Assembly: GCA_938048455.1 (NCBI GenBank)
Contig: CALIUY010000007.1
Coordinates: forward strand, 55,719-119,718
Source: an uncultured Desulfobacterales bacterium
Lineage (GTDB): Bacteria > Desulfobacterota > Desulfobacteria > Desulfobacterales > SpSt-501
Direction: 5' to 3'
Length of the DNA: 64,000 nt
How positions within the stretch are numbered: the stretch's first letter is position 1; each line of letters begins with the position of its first letter. The notes under the pieces are model-generated. The model ran no database searches. It was not told the DNA's origin and was given only the letters and a program-made list of their open reading frames with translations. Both the position numbers and the translations under genes were made by a program. Shown one piece after another: positions 7,868-17,583 of this stretch.

Positions 7868-9097
7868 ATGACCCGTCGTTTCGCTCTCGTCGTCGCGTTG
7901 GTGGTGCTTGCCGGGTTCACGTTGGCGGGGTTCGCCCAGGCGGCCCCTCCCAAAGACCCGATCGGCGTCGTCACGATCAAGAAGGGGCAGCCCATCCATA
8001 TCGCCTACTGGATGGTCGTCGCCGGGCCGGATGCCTCGCTCGGCACCGACACCAAGCGCGGGGTGGAAATCGCCATCCAGGACAAGGGGGGAAAGCTGTT
8101 GGGACACCCGATCAAGCTGAGCGGCCAGGACGAAGGCTGCAACGCCGAAGGCGGTCAGGCCGCGGCCACCAAGATCGCCTCCGATCCGACGGTCGTCGCC
8201 GCGATCGGCTCGAACTGCTCGAGCGCCGCCCGGCCCGGTGCGCCGATCCTCTGGAAGGCGGGCATTCCCACGGTGTCGCCCTCGAACACCGCCCCCTACC
8301 TCACCGACCCCAAGCGCGGCCCGGAATACGACGGCTACCTGCGCACGGCGCACAACGACAAGGTGCAGGGCGCGGTGGCCGCCCAATTCGCGATCAAGAA
8401 ACTCGGGGTGAAGACCGCAGCCACGATCCACGACGGCAGCGTTTACGCCGAGCAGCTCCAGGCGGTTTTCGCCGAGGAGTTCAAGAAGCTGGGCGGCACG
8501 ATCACCAGCCAGGAGGCCGTCGCCCCGACCGACACCGACATGCGCCCGGTGCTGACCAAGATCGCGACCCAGAAGCCGCAGTTCATCTACTACCCGATCT
8601 TCATCGCCGCCGCCGGGCACATCACCCGTCAGGTGAAGGAAGTGGCCGGCCTGGAGAAGACCTATCTCATGAGCGCCGACGGCTCCTTCTCGCCCGATTT
8701 CTACAAGGCGGCCGGCGAGGCGGCGGTGGGCATGTTCCACTCGAGCCCGGATTTCTCGGCCTTCGCCGCCGGCTACAAGGGCTTCCTCGAAAAGCACCAG
8801 AAGAAATACGGGGAAAAGCCGATCGCGCCCTTCCACGCCCACGGCTACGATGCGGCGCTGATGGTCTTCCACGCGATCGAAAAGGCGGCCGTGAAGGAAG
8901 GAGACACGCTCTACATCCCGCGCAAGGCGCTCCGGGATGCGCTCTACGCGACCCAGGGCCTGAAGGGGCTCACGGGCACCCTCACCTGCGATTCTTACGG
9001 CGACTGCGCCGACCCGCGGATCGCGGTTTACCAGCAGACCCCGGAGAACATCAAAAAACTCGTCAACCCGGAATCCCCCTTCTGGAAGCCTTACTGA
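7868..9097 (+). CDS. livJ: Branched-chain amino acid ABC transporter, periplasmic substrate-binding protein
   Basis: 409 residues with AAGGAGGCAGCC before the ATG. A signal peptide covers about residues 1-26 (hydrophobic core, cleavage after AQA). The mature protein is a type I periplasmic binding protein of the Leu/Ile/Val family (PF13458): IAYWMVVAGPDASLGTDTK opening, the NCSSAARPGAPILWKAGIPT stretch, and the receptor-type HDGSVYAEQLQ loop. First gene of the liv operon, followed by a very stable hairpin and a partial terminator that could raise its expression above that of the membrane genes. The ligand is an amino acid in all likelihood. Proline or hydrophobic amino acids are suggested by the downstream putA. 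Confidence 0.9.
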   Translation: MTRRFALVVALVVLAGFTLAGFAQAAPPKDPIGVVTIKKGQPIHIAYWMVVAGPDASLGTDTKRGVEIAIQDKGGKLLGHPIKLSGQDEGCNAEGGQAAATKIASDPTVVAAIGSNCSSAARPGAPILWKAGIPTVSPSNTAPYLTDPKRGPEYDGYLRTAHNDKVQGAVAAQFAIKKLGVKTAATIHDGSVYAEQLQAVFAEEFKKLGGTITSQEAVAPTDTDMRPVLTKIATQKPQFIYYPIFIAAAGHITRQVKEVAGLEKTYLMSADGSFSPDFYKAAGEAAVGMFHSSPDFSAFAAGYKGFLEKHQKKYGEKPIAPFHAHGYDAALMVFHAIEKAAVKEGDTLYIPRKALRDALYATQGLKGLTGTLTCDSYGDCADPRIAVYQQTPENIKKLVNPESPFWKPY

Positions 9098-9121
9098 TTC
9101 CGACCGGGGGACCGATCCCTT

Positions 9122-9146
9122 CCCCGCGGGGCGTCGCCCCGCGGGG
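9122..9146. repeat. Perfect 12-1-12 inverted repeat after the liv binding-protein gene
   Basis: Left arm 9122-9133 (CCCCGCGGGGCG) and right arm 9135-9146 (CGCCCCGCGGGG) are exact complements around a single T. Each arm also contains the palindrome CCCCGCGGGG. It begins 24 bp after the stop codon. In RNA it would form an extremely stable stem, likely protecting the 3' end of the binding-protein message. Confidence 0.75.
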
Positions 9147-9165
9147 CGAGCCTCCCGCTTGACCG

Positions 9166-9197
9166 GAGCCGGGTCCGACTTCGGGCCCGGCTCTTTT
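9166..9197 (+). terminator. Weak intrinsic terminator or attenuator between livJ and livH
   Basis: Stem GAGCCGGG (9166-9173) pairs with CCCGGCTC (9186-9193) and is followed by TTTT (9194-9197). The T-run is short, so partial read-through into livH is expected. This is a common design for making more binding protein than permease. Confidence 0.6.
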
Positions 9198-9247
9198 GCA
9201 GGCGCCGCCCGGAGCGCGGGGAGATTTCTTCGAAGGAAGGCGACGCG

Positions 9248-10309
9248 ATGGCCCGATTGACGCGCAGAAAGCTCACGCCGACCGACATCGTGATGTGGAC
9301 GATCGGGGCGATCCTGATCGCGCTCATCCTCTGGGGTTCGATCGCCACCCTCGCCCGGGGGGCCTACAGCCTCGACCACTGGATCGACTTCACGATTTTC
9401 GGCCTGGCCCAGGGAAGCATCTACGCCCTGATCGCCATGGGCTACACCATGGTCTACGGGGTGCTGCGCATGATCAACTTCGCCCACAGCGAGGTGTTCA
9501 TGAGCGGCCCCTACACCGCCTATTACGTCGCGGCCTACTTCTACCGCAGCGGGCTGCTGGAAGCCCATCCCGTGCTCAGCATGACGATGGTCTTTCTCGT
9601 CTCCATGGCGGTCTCGACGCTGATCGCCTATCTCCTCGAGATGATCGCCTACCGCCCCCTGCGGAGCGCGCCGCGGCTGGTGCCGCTGATCACGGCGATC
9701 GGCGCCTCCTTCTTCCTGCAGTACGTTTTCCGCGGGCTCTACGGCTCCGGCTTCCAGGCCTACCCCGTGATCCGAGCCCTGGAAGGCCCGATGTACATCG
9801 GGCCGGTGCGGATCCTGAAATTCCAGCTTCTGGTGATTTTCGCCGCCGCCCTGCTCATGATCGCCCTCTACCAGTTCACCCAGCGCACCCGGCTCGGCCG
9901 TGCGCTGCGCTCGGTGTCCGAGGACAAGGAGGCCGCGGCCCTGATGGGGGTGGACGTCGACCGCATGATTTCCATGACCTTCATGATCGGAGGAGCGGCC
10001 GCCGGGGCCGCCGGCGTGCTCTACGCGATCATGTTCAAACAGGTCCATTTCTTCATGGGCTTCATCCCCGGCTTGAAGGCCTTCACCGCGGCGGTGCTGG
10101 GGGGCATCGGCAACATCCCGGGCGCCATGCTGGGCGGGATCTTCTTGGGGCTCGTCGAGTCGATCGGCCCCAGCCTCTTCCTCGACGGCCTGGGGATCAC
10201 CGCCCCCTACCAGTTGAAGGACGCGATCGCCTTCACCATGCTCGTTCTGGTGCTGATCTTCCGCCCGACCGGCATCCTGGGCGAGCGGCTCGCGGTGAAG
10301 AAGGCCTGA
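9248..10309 (+). CDS. livH: Branched-chain amino acid ABC transporter permease LivH
   Basis: 353 residues, inner-membrane permease of the BPD_transp_2 family. The start follows AAGGAAGGCGACGCG. An N-terminal hydrophobic helix (about residues 15-35) precedes the conserved LivH core: GLAQGSIYALIAMGYTMVYG, then LRMINFAHSEVFMSGPY and the coupling-loop region TRLGRALRSVSEDKEAAALMGV. The C-terminal part GGIGNIPGAMLGGIFLGLVES is also typical. The N-terminal extension of about 45 residues is somewhat longer than in E. coli LivH. It sits between the binding-protein gene and livM. Confidence 0.93.
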   Translation: MARLTRRKLTPTDIVMWTIGAILIALILWGSIATLARGAYSLDHWIDFTIFGLAQGSIYALIAMGYTMVYGVLRMINFAHSEVFMSGPYTAYYVAAYFYRSGLLEAHPVLSMTMVFLVSMAVSTLIAYLLEMIAYRPLRSAPRLVPLITAIGASFFLQYVFRGLYGSGFQAYPVIRALEGPMYIGPVRILKFQLLVIFAAALLMIALYQFTQRTRLGRALRSVSEDKEAAALMGVDVDRMISMTFMIGGAAAGAAGVLYAIMFKQVHFFMGFIPGLKAFTAAVLGGIGNIPGAMLGGIFLGLVESIGPSLFLDGLGITAPYQLKDAIAFTMLVLVLIFRPTGILGERLAVKKA

Positions 10310-10328
10310 AGGGGAGGAGGGGCGCAGC

Positions 10329-12032
10329 ATGAGACCCGAAACGTCGGAACGCCTCCCGGGACTGAGTCTGGGGCTGGTCGCCGGGGCCTGCCTCGTTCTG
10401 CTCACCCTGATCGGGATCGTGGAGGCCTTCAGCCAGCGCGAGATCGTCAGCGGGGTCCTCTCCATGGGCGAGGGGCTGCTCCTCTTCACGGGACTCTTCA
10501 TCGCCTACCTCGCGGCCGACCGCGGCCTGCGAAGCGCAGGAGCCGGTCGGGCGCTCGCCGCGGGGATCGTCTGCGGGGTCGCCGCCGCGGCGCTGCTCGG
10601 GGGGCTCGTCCTCCTGTCGCGTGCGGTCAACCTCCGCCAGGTGCTGATCAACGCCTCCCCCGCCGTCTTTCAGATGCTTCTTTTCCAGCAGGAAGAACTC
10701 CTCCCGGGGTTGGCGCTTCTGGGGGCGACCGGACTCCTGGCGGGAGCGGCGGCCGCGGGGCTGCGTCTTCTGCCGCCGGTCCCGCGGAAGGCGGTGACCG
10801 CGGGGCTCGTCCTGGTCGCCGGTCTGGGGATGCTTCAGGACACGGTCTACCCCGTGCTCTCCTCCTGGGGGCCGCTCGGGGACATCGCCGATTGGGTCTT
10901 CGAGGGGCTCGGTCTCTCCCGCGGCGGGGCGCTGCTTCTCTTCCTCGCCGCCGCGGCGGCGAGTGCCGCCTGGGCGGTGAAAGGGCAAGCTTTGCGCGGC
11001 GGCATCGAAAAGCTTTCCCCCGCCGGACGCCGGGGGCTGCGGTTTGCGGGACTGGCACTGCTGGCCTTCGTGCTGGCGATCCTGCCGCAGGCGCTCGGGC
11101 TGTTCCTGAGCGAGGTGTTGACCATCGTCGGGCTCTACGTGCTGCTCGGCCTCGGGCTCAACATCGTGGTCGGCTTCGCGGGGTTGCTCGATCTCGGCTA
11201 CGTCGCCTTTTTTGCGATCGGCTCCTACACGGTCGCGATCCTCACTTCCCCCGAGCTCGGTTTCTTCTCCCTCGGTTTCTGGCAGGCGCTGCCCTTCGCC
11301 GTCCTCTTCGGGGTGATCGCGGGGGTCCTGCTCGGCATCCCGGTGCTGAAAATGCGCGGCGACTACCTCGCGATCGCCACCCTCGGCTTCGGCGAGATCA
11401 TCCGCATCCTCGTCCTCTCCGACTCGCTGCGCCCCTGGCTGGGCGGCGCCCAGGGGATCGGCAAGATCCCCAAGGCCGAGATCGGCGCCTTCGAGTTCGC
11501 CGGGCCGCAGGAGATCTACTACCTCATCCTCGCCGGCTGTTTTCTCGTCGGCTTCATCTCCTGGCGGCTGCGCGATTCGCGCATCGGCCGCGCCTGGATG
11601 GCGGTCCGCGAGGACGAGGATGTGGCCCAGGCGATGGGGATCAACCTCGTGGCGGCGAAACTCCTCGCCTTCGCCACCGGCGCCGGATTCTCGGCCCTCA
11701 GCGGGGCGATCTTCGCCTCCAAGATCGGCTCGGTCTACCCCCATTCCTTCAACGTCATGATCTCGATCAACATCCTCTGCGTGATCATCGTGGGCGGGAT
11801 CGGCAGCATGCCCGGGGTGATCGTCGGCGCCTTCGCCCTCGTGGGTCTGCCCGAGCTGCTGCGGGAATTCGCCGAGTACCGCCTGCTCGTCTACGGAGCG
11901 GCGCTCGTCGCCATGATGCTGCTCCGACCCGAGGGGCTCTGGCCCGAGGCGACCCGGCGCCGGGAGTTGCACGAGGGGGAGATCGAACCGCAGGCCGAGC
12001 CGCCCGCCGCCGCGGCCGCCGGCCGTCCCTAA
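10329..12032 (+). CDS. livM: Branched-chain amino acid ABC transporter permease LivM with long N-terminal extension
   Basis: 567 residues. The LivM core occupies about residues 240-545: YVLLGLGLNIVVGFAGLLDL, then AIGSYTVAIL, LKMRGDYLAIATLGFGEIIR, and the coupling loop SRIGRAWMAVREDEDVAQAM. The first 230 or so residues are extra and contain several hydrophobic stretches, for example SLGLVAGACLVLLTLIGIVE and GLALLGATGLLAGAAAAGL, so about six additional membrane helices. Typical LivM proteins have 300-430 residues. The C-terminus is rich in Glu, Pro and Ala. Its start is 19 bp after livH, with GGAGGAGGGGCGCAGC upstream, so the long start is supported. Confidence 0.9.
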   Translation: MRPETSERLPGLSLGLVAGACLVLLTLIGIVEAFSQREIVSGVLSMGEGLLLFTGLFIAYLAADRGLRSAGAGRALAAGIVCGVAAAALLGGLVLLSRAVNLRQVLINASPAVFQMLLFQQEELLPGLALLGATGLLAGAAAAGLRLLPPVPRKAVTAGLVLVAGLGMLQDTVYPVLSSWGPLGDIADWVFEGLGLSRGGALLLFLAAAAASAAWAVKGQALRGGIEKLSPAGRRGLRFAGLALLAFVLAILPQALGLFLSEVLTIVGLYVLLGLGLNIVVGFAGLLDLGYVAFFAIGSYTVAILTSPELGFFSLGFWQALPFAVLFGVIAGVLLGIPVLKMRGDYLAIATLGFGEIIRILVLSDSLRPWLGGAQGIGKIPKAEIGAFEFAGPQEIYYLILAGCFLVGFISWRLRDSRIGRAWMAVREDEDVAQAMGINLVAAKLLAFATGAGFSALSGAIFASKIGSVYPHSFNVMISINILCVIIVGGIGSMPGVIVGAFALVGLPELLREFAEYRLLVYGAALVAMMLLRPEGLWPEATRRRELHEGEIEPQAEPPAAAAAGRP

Positions 12033-12044
12033 GGAGGCGCTCCC

Positions 12045-12830
12045 ATGCCGATCCTCAGCATCCGCGGCCTGACCAAGCAATTCGGAGGGCTGGTCGCCGT
12101 CGACCACGTGGATGTCGAAATCCGCGGCCAGAGCATTCACAGCATCATCGGCCCCAACGGGGCGGGCAAGACGACCCTCTTCAACTGCGTCACCGGCTTC
12201 TACCGTCCGGAGGCGGGCGAGATCCTCCTCGAGGATCAATCGCTCGTCGGCCTGCTGCCCGACCAGATCGTCCGCCGCGGGATCGCGCGCACCTACCAGA
12301 ACATCCGGCTCTTTCCCAACCTCACGGCCATGGAAAACGCGCTCGTCGGCCTGCACGGGCACCTGAAGGCCGGCTTCCTGGGCATCGTCCTCGACACCCC
12401 GGCCGTGCGCCGCGAGGAACGCGAGGCCCACGAGGAGGCCTCGCGCCTGCTGCGCTTCGTGGGCCTGGGGGGCAAGGGGGACATGATCGCCAAGAACCTC
12501 CCCTACGGCGACCAGCGGCGCCTGGAGATCGCCCGTGCGCTCGCCACCCGGCCGAAGGTGCTTTGCCTCGACGAGCCCGCGGCGGGCATGAACCCCCGCG
12601 AGTCGCAGGATCTCATGGACTTCATCCGCCGCCTGCGCGACGAGTTGGGGATCACGATTCTGCTGATCGAACACCAGATGCGCGTCGTGATGGGGATCTC
12701 CGAGACCGTGACCGTCCTCGACTACGGCAAAAAGATCGCCGAGGGGACGCCGGCCGAAGTGCAGTCCGACCCGCGGGTGATCGAGGCCTACCTCGGCCGG
12801 GGCGGGGCGGGCTCCGCCCGCGCGGCGTAG
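12045..12830 (+). CDS. livG: Branched-chain amino acid ABC transporter ATP-binding protein LivG
   Basis: 261 residues. Walker A is IGPNGAGKTTLFN (about residues 33-45). The LivG-specific insertion carrying RTYQNIRLFPNLTAMENALVG follows. The signature helix is degenerate (NLPYGDQRRLEIARALAT), as in LivG relatives, and Walker B is VLCLDEPAAGMNP. The switch His lies in ILLIEHQMRVVM. It pairs with LivF as the nucleotide-binding heterodimer under LivH-LivM. TAAGGAGGCGCTCCC precedes the ATG. Confidence 0.95.
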   Translation: MPILSIRGLTKQFGGLVAVDHVDVEIRGQSIHSIIGPNGAGKTTLFNCVTGFYRPEAGEILLEDQSLVGLLPDQIVRRGIARTYQNIRLFPNLTAMENALVGLHGHLKAGFLGIVLDTPAVRREEREAHEEASRLLRFVGLGGKGDMIAKNLPYGDQRRLEIARALATRPKVLCLDEPAAGMNPRESQDLMDFIRRLRDELGITILLIEHQMRVVMGISETVTVLDYGKKIAEGTPAEVQSDPRVIEAYLGRGGAGSARAA

Positions 12831-12851
12831 ACGGCGAAGGGAGGGGCGGCC

Positions 12852-13565
<714 letters not shown>

Positions 13566-13603
13566 TCCGGCGGTCGAATGCCGGCGACTTGCCTGCTGCT
13601 TCG

Positions 13604-16600
13604 ATGACCCCCTTCGACGATCCCCGGGAGGAAATCGCGGCCGTAGCCGAAGAGGCGGCCGCCCTGGCGGTTTCCTTTTGGGAGGAGGCGAACGCCCGGG
13701 CGACCGCCGCCGAGCGGCGTCGCGGCCGTCGCCTTTTCCGCCTGGCCGCTTCCGCGCACGACAAGGCCGTGCTCGTCGCCTGGATCGACCGCGGCTTCCG
13801 CTCGGCCGACCCGCGGCGCGCCCTCGGGGTCATGCGCGCGCTGCTCGACGCCGAGGGCCTCCCGCGCTTTTTTTCCCTCCCCGAGCGGATCGCCCTGCGC
13901 GTTCTCTTCGGCCTGGGCGCCCTTTGGCCCTCAGCGGCCGTGCGTGCGCTCTTCACGGGCCTGCGGCGGGAAAGCCGTCCGGTGATCCTTCCCGGCGAGC
14001 GGGCGCCGCTCGAGGCTTATCTCCAGGCCTGTCGGGAGCAGGGCCTGCGGGTCAACCTGAACCGCATCGGCGAGGAGGTCCTGGGCGAAGCCGAAGCGCA
14101 GGCTTTTCTCGCCGCTTACCTCGAGGATCTCCGCAACCCCGCCATCGAGCAGATCGCCGTCAAGATCTCCAGCCTCGTCCCCTGGATGGAGCCGCTCGCC
14201 TTCGAGGAAAACACGGCGCGCATCGTCGATCGCCTGGCGCGGCTCTACCGCGAGGCGGCGGACCACCGCTTCGTGCGCCCCGACGGGAGCGCGGTCCCGA
14301 AGGTCGTGACCCTCGACATGGAGGGCTTCCGCGACCTCGCCCTCACGGCCGCGGCCTTTCGCCGCACCCTCGAGCGCCCCGAATTCCGGGGGGTCTTCGC
14401 CGGGATCGCCCTGCAGGCCTACATCCCGGACTCCTGGACGATCCTGCGCGAGCTCTGCGCCTGGGCCCTGGAACGGGTCGCTTCGGGGGGAAGCCCGATC
14501 AAGATCCGCATCGTGAAAGGCGCCAACCTCGAGATGGAGCGCCTCGAGGCCGCCCACCGCAACTGGCCGCCCGCCCCTTTCGAGGAAAAGGCCGACACCG
14601 ACGCCCACTGGAAGCGCATGGTCGCCTTCCTGCTCGACCCCGAGCGCACCCGCGCCGTCCGCCCCGGCATCGCCTCGCACAACCCCTTCGATCTCGCCTT
14701 CGCCTGCCGTCTGGCCGAACGCCGCGGGATCAAAGAGCGCCTCCAGATCGAGATGCTCGAGGGCATGGCGAATCCCTTGCGGCGCGGGATCGCCGCCCGG
14801 GGTTTCGAGGTCCTCGCCTACGCTCCGACCGCGGAGCGCCGCCATTTCCTCTCGGCGATCGCCTATCTCGTGCGCCGGCTGGACGAGAACACGGGCCAGG
14901 AGCACTTCTTGCGCCATGCCGGTCGCCTGGCGCCGGGCGGAGAAACCTGGAACGCGCTCGAGGCCGTTTTCCGCGAGTCGATCGCCCGCATGGCGCAAAC
15001 GCCCCCCGCCAGCCACCGCCTCCAGGATCGAAGCCGCGAAGCGGGCGAGGGAACGGACCTCCCCCTCGCGGAGGCCCCGTTCCGCAACGAGCCCTTCACC
15101 GACTGGGCGCTCGCGGCCAACCGCGCCTGGGCCGAGGCGATCCGCGAGCGCTGGCGCCGGGCGCCCGGCAGCCCGCCCCTTGCCGTTCCGCTCGTGGTCG
15201 CCGGCGAGGAGATCGCCCCCGGAGCAAGCGCGCGCGAGGAGCTCGACCCCAATTTCCTTCCGCACCGCCTCGTCGTCAGCCGCACGGCCGCGGCCGGGGA
15301 AGCCGAGATCGACCGGGCGATCGCCGCCGCCCGCGAAGACCGAGACGGCTGGCGCACGATGCCGCCGGCGGAGCGCGAGCGCATCCTGTTCGCCGCCGCG
15401 CGGGAAATCGCCCGGGCCCGCGGCGAATTTCTGGGCGCCGCGGCCGCGACCACGGGCAAGCTCTTCACCGAAACCGACCCCGAGGTCTCCGAGGCGGTCG
15501 ACTTCGCGCGCTACTACCCGCTCACGCTGCGGCGCTGGTTCGGGGCGCCGAACCTGCGCCCCCGCGGCAAGGGGGTGGCCGTGGTGCTTTCCCCGTGGAA
15601 CTTTCCGGTCTCCATCCCCGGCGGCGGGATCGCCGCCGCGCTCGCCGCCGGCAACACCGTCGTCTTCAAGCCCTCCTCGCTCTCCGTGACCGTGGGCGGG
15701 CTGCTCGCCCGCTGCTTCCACCGGGCGGGGGTGCCGCCGAGCGCGCTCGCCTTCGTTCCCTGCGCCGGAGCCGAGGCGGGCCGCCGTCTGGTTTTGGATC
15801 CGCGGGTCGACTTCGCCATTCTGACCGGCGGCACCGAAACCGCACGCGAGATCCTGCGGCTCCGGCCGGGGCTTTCGCTTTCCGCCGAGACCGGCGGCAA
15901 GAACGCGACCGTCGTCACCGCGACCGCGGACCGCGACCAGGCGATCGCCCACGTCGTCGTCTCCGCCTTCGGCAACTCCGGCCAGAAGTGCTCGGCGACC
16001 TCGCTGCTCATTCTCGAGCGTGAGGTCTACGAGGATGACTCCTTCCGCCGCCGCCTCGCCGATGCCGCGGCTTCTTTCCGCACCGGCTCCGCCTGGGATT
16101 TTTCAAGCCGCATGGGACCGCTCGTCCGGCCCCCGCAAGGGGTCCTCCAGGAGGCCCTCTTGCGCCTCGATCCCGGCGAGTCCTGGGATCCGCCTCCGCG
16201 CCGGCTCGGGGACAACCCGCAGCTGTGGACCCCCGGCATCCGCTGGGGAGTCCGTCCCGGCAGTGTCGCGCACCGCACGGAATTCTTCGGCCCGGTGCTT
16301 TCCGTGATGTGCGCGCGGGATCTCGCCCAAGCCGTCGCCCTCGCCAACCAGACCGGCTACGGCCTGACCGCGGGTCTGGAGAGCCTCGACCCGCGCGAGT
16401 GGGCGTACTGGCGGGAACACATCCGGGCCGGGAACCTCTACATCAATCGGCCGACGACGGGGGCGATCGTCGGACGCCAGCCCTTCGGGGGCATGGGCAA
16501 GTCGGCCTTCGGCGCGGGCATCCAGGCGGGGGGGCCTCACTATGCGGTACAGTTTCTCGATTTCGAGGAGACCGGGCCGCCGCCTCTCGAGCCGGTCCCG

Positions 16601-17230
16601 GAAACCTCCCCCCTGTGGCGGCTGGCGGGGCGCTGGGAAGAGCAACTCGCCTGGGGCCGCTTCCCGCCGCAGGAGGCGGCGGAAATCCGGCGGGCGGTCT
16701 TCGCCCTGAGGAGCGCTCTCGCCGCGATGGCGCGGGAGTTCGCCCCGCGGGATGCCTACCACCTGCGCGGCCAGGAAAACCGGCACCGCTTTCTCCCGGC
16801 GGGAACGGTCGTGGTGCGGCTGCACCCGCAAGACGGCCTCTTTGAGACCCTCGCCCGCGTGGCCGCCGCGCGCGCGGCGGGAAACCGCGTGCGCATCAGC
16901 CTGCCGCCGGGACTGGAAACCGCCGCCGTGCGCTTTCTGCGCGGGCCGGAAGGACGCCGCCTTGCGGCGGGCGCGCGGGTGGTCGAGGAGGATGAGGAGG
17001 AGCTGATCGGCGTTCTCGACGACCGCTGCCGCCTCCGCGCCGCCGCCCCCGACCGCGTCTCGCCGCGGCTGCTCGCCGCGGCCGCCGAACGCGGCGTCCA
17101 TGTGGCCCGCGCCCCCGTGCTCATGGAAGGCCGCCTCGAGCTCCTCCACGTGCTCCGCGGGCAGAGCCTCGCGATCGACACCCACCGCTGGGGGAACCTG
17201 GGTTTCCAGGCGCCGCGTTTCGAAGACTGA
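13604..17230 (+). CDS. putA: Bifunctional proline dehydrogenase / L-glutamate gamma-semialdehyde dehydrogenase PutA
   Basis: 1208 residues. It oxidises proline with FAD to P5C and then with NAD to glutamate. The PRODH barrel spans about residues 110-470 (KVVTLDMEGFRDLALTAAAF, IKIRIVKGANLEMERLEAA, and the closing YLVRRLDENTGQEH). The aldehyde dehydrogenase domain (about 510-990) has VVLSPWNFPVSIPGGGIAAAL, the general-base Glu in LSLSAETGGKNATVV, and the catalytic Cys in GNSGQKCSATSLLI. About 200 C-terminal residues form the ALDH-superfamily-like tail of long PutAs. There is no N-terminal ribbon-helix-helix DNA-binding domain, so it is not a self-repressor. The ATG at 13604 lacks a clear ribosome-binding site and may be coupled to livF. 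Confidence 0.93.
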   Translation: MTPFDDPREEIAAVAEEAAALAVSFWEEANARATAAERRRGRRLFRLAASAHDKAVLVAWIDRGFRSADPRRALGVMRALLDAEGLPRFFSLPERIALRVLFGLGALWPSAAVRALFTGLRRESRPVILPGERAPLEAYLQACREQGLRVNLNRIGEEVLGEAEAQAFLAAYLEDLRNPAIEQIAVKISSLVPWMEPLAFEENTARIVDRLARLYREAADHRFVRPDGSAVPKVVTLDMEGFRDLALTAAAFRRTLERPEFRGVFAGIALQAYIPDSWTILRELCAWALERVASGGSPIKIRIVKGANLEMERLEAAHRNWPPAPFEEKADTDAHWKRMVAFLLDPERTRAVRPGIASHNPFDLAFACRLAERRGIKERLQIEMLEGMANPLRRGIAARGFEVLAYAPTAERRHFLSAIAYLVRRLDENTGQEHFLRHAGRLAPGGETWNALEAVFRESIARMAQTPPASHRLQDRSREAGEGTDLPLAEAPFRNEPFTDWALAANRAWAEAIRERWRRAPGSPPLAVPLVVAGEEIAPGASAREELDPNFLPHRLVVSRTAAAGEAEIDRAIAAAREDRDGWRTMPPAERERILFAAAREIARARGEFLGAAAATTGKLFTETDPEVSEAVDFARYYPLTLRRWFGAPNLRPRGKGVAVVLSPWNFPVSIPGGGIAAALAAGNTVVFKPSSLSVTVGGLLARCFHRAGVPPSALAFVPCAGAEAGRRLVLDPRVDFAILTGGTETAREILRLRPGLSLSAETGGKNATVVTATADRDQAIAHVVVSAFGNSGQKCSATSLLILEREVYEDDSFRRRLADAAASFRTGSAWDFSSRMGPLVRPPQGVLQEALLRLDPGESWDPPPRRLGDNPQLWTPGIRWGVRPGSVAHRTEFFGPVLSVMCARDLAQAVALANQTGYGLTAGLESLDPREWAYWREHIRAGNLYINRPTTGAIVGRQPFGGMGKSAFGAGIQAGGPHYAVQFLDFEETGPPPLEPVPETSPLWRLAGRWEEQLAWGRFPPQEAAEIRRAVFALRSALAAMAREFAPRDAYHLRGQENRHRFLPAGTVVVRLHPQDGLFETLARVAAARAAGNRVRISLPPGLETAAVRFLRGPEGRRLAAGARVVEEDEEELIGVLDDRCRLRAAAPDRVSPRLLAAAAERGVHVARAPVLMEGRLELLHVLRGQSLAIDTHRWGNLGFQAPRFED

Positions 17231-17256
17231 CCGCCCCGGGGGAGGGGGACCTACCC

Positions 17257-17583
17257 TCAGTCGTCGAGGGGGACTTCGAGATCGAGCAGCGGCGGGTACT
17301 GCTGACAGCCGAAGATGTCGCTCTCGCCGGGGCTCCCGCTCGGCCGGAGGCGGTGGAGAGTGAACTTGATCGCCAGCGCCGGGTCGAAGTCGTGGAAGTC
17401 GCTGATCCGCTCCTCGGGGATGCCGAAGAGGGCGGCCACGCGCCGTCGCGTGAGAACGCCGCTTTTCTTCACCCGCTCGTAGTTTTCCTTGTCGCGGAAG
17501 ATGATGTCGAAGGTGATCTTGTCGGTCCCGGCGTTTTTGCTGCGGATCGTCTTGGCGAGATCGACGAGCCTGGCCGTTTTCAT
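17257..17583 (-). CDS. DUF4387 domain protein
   Basis: 108 residues. Almost the entire protein fits DUF4387: opening LVDLAKTIRSKNAGTDKITF, DIIFRD, and the ending FDPALAIKFTLHRLRPSGSPGESDIFG. The family is found beside AtuA-like (DUF1446) genes and may form a small subunit or partner of them; its function is unknown. Its ATG overlaps the TGA of the AtuA-like gene by 4 bp (17580-17583), so the two are translationally coupled. Last gene of the TAXI-TRAP operon. Confidence 0.88.
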   Translation of the reverse strand: MKTARLVDLAKTIRSKNAGTDKITFDIIFRDKENYERVKKSGVLTRRRVAALFGIPEERISDFHDFDPALAIKFTLHRLRPSGSPGESDIFGCQQYPPLLDLEVPLDD

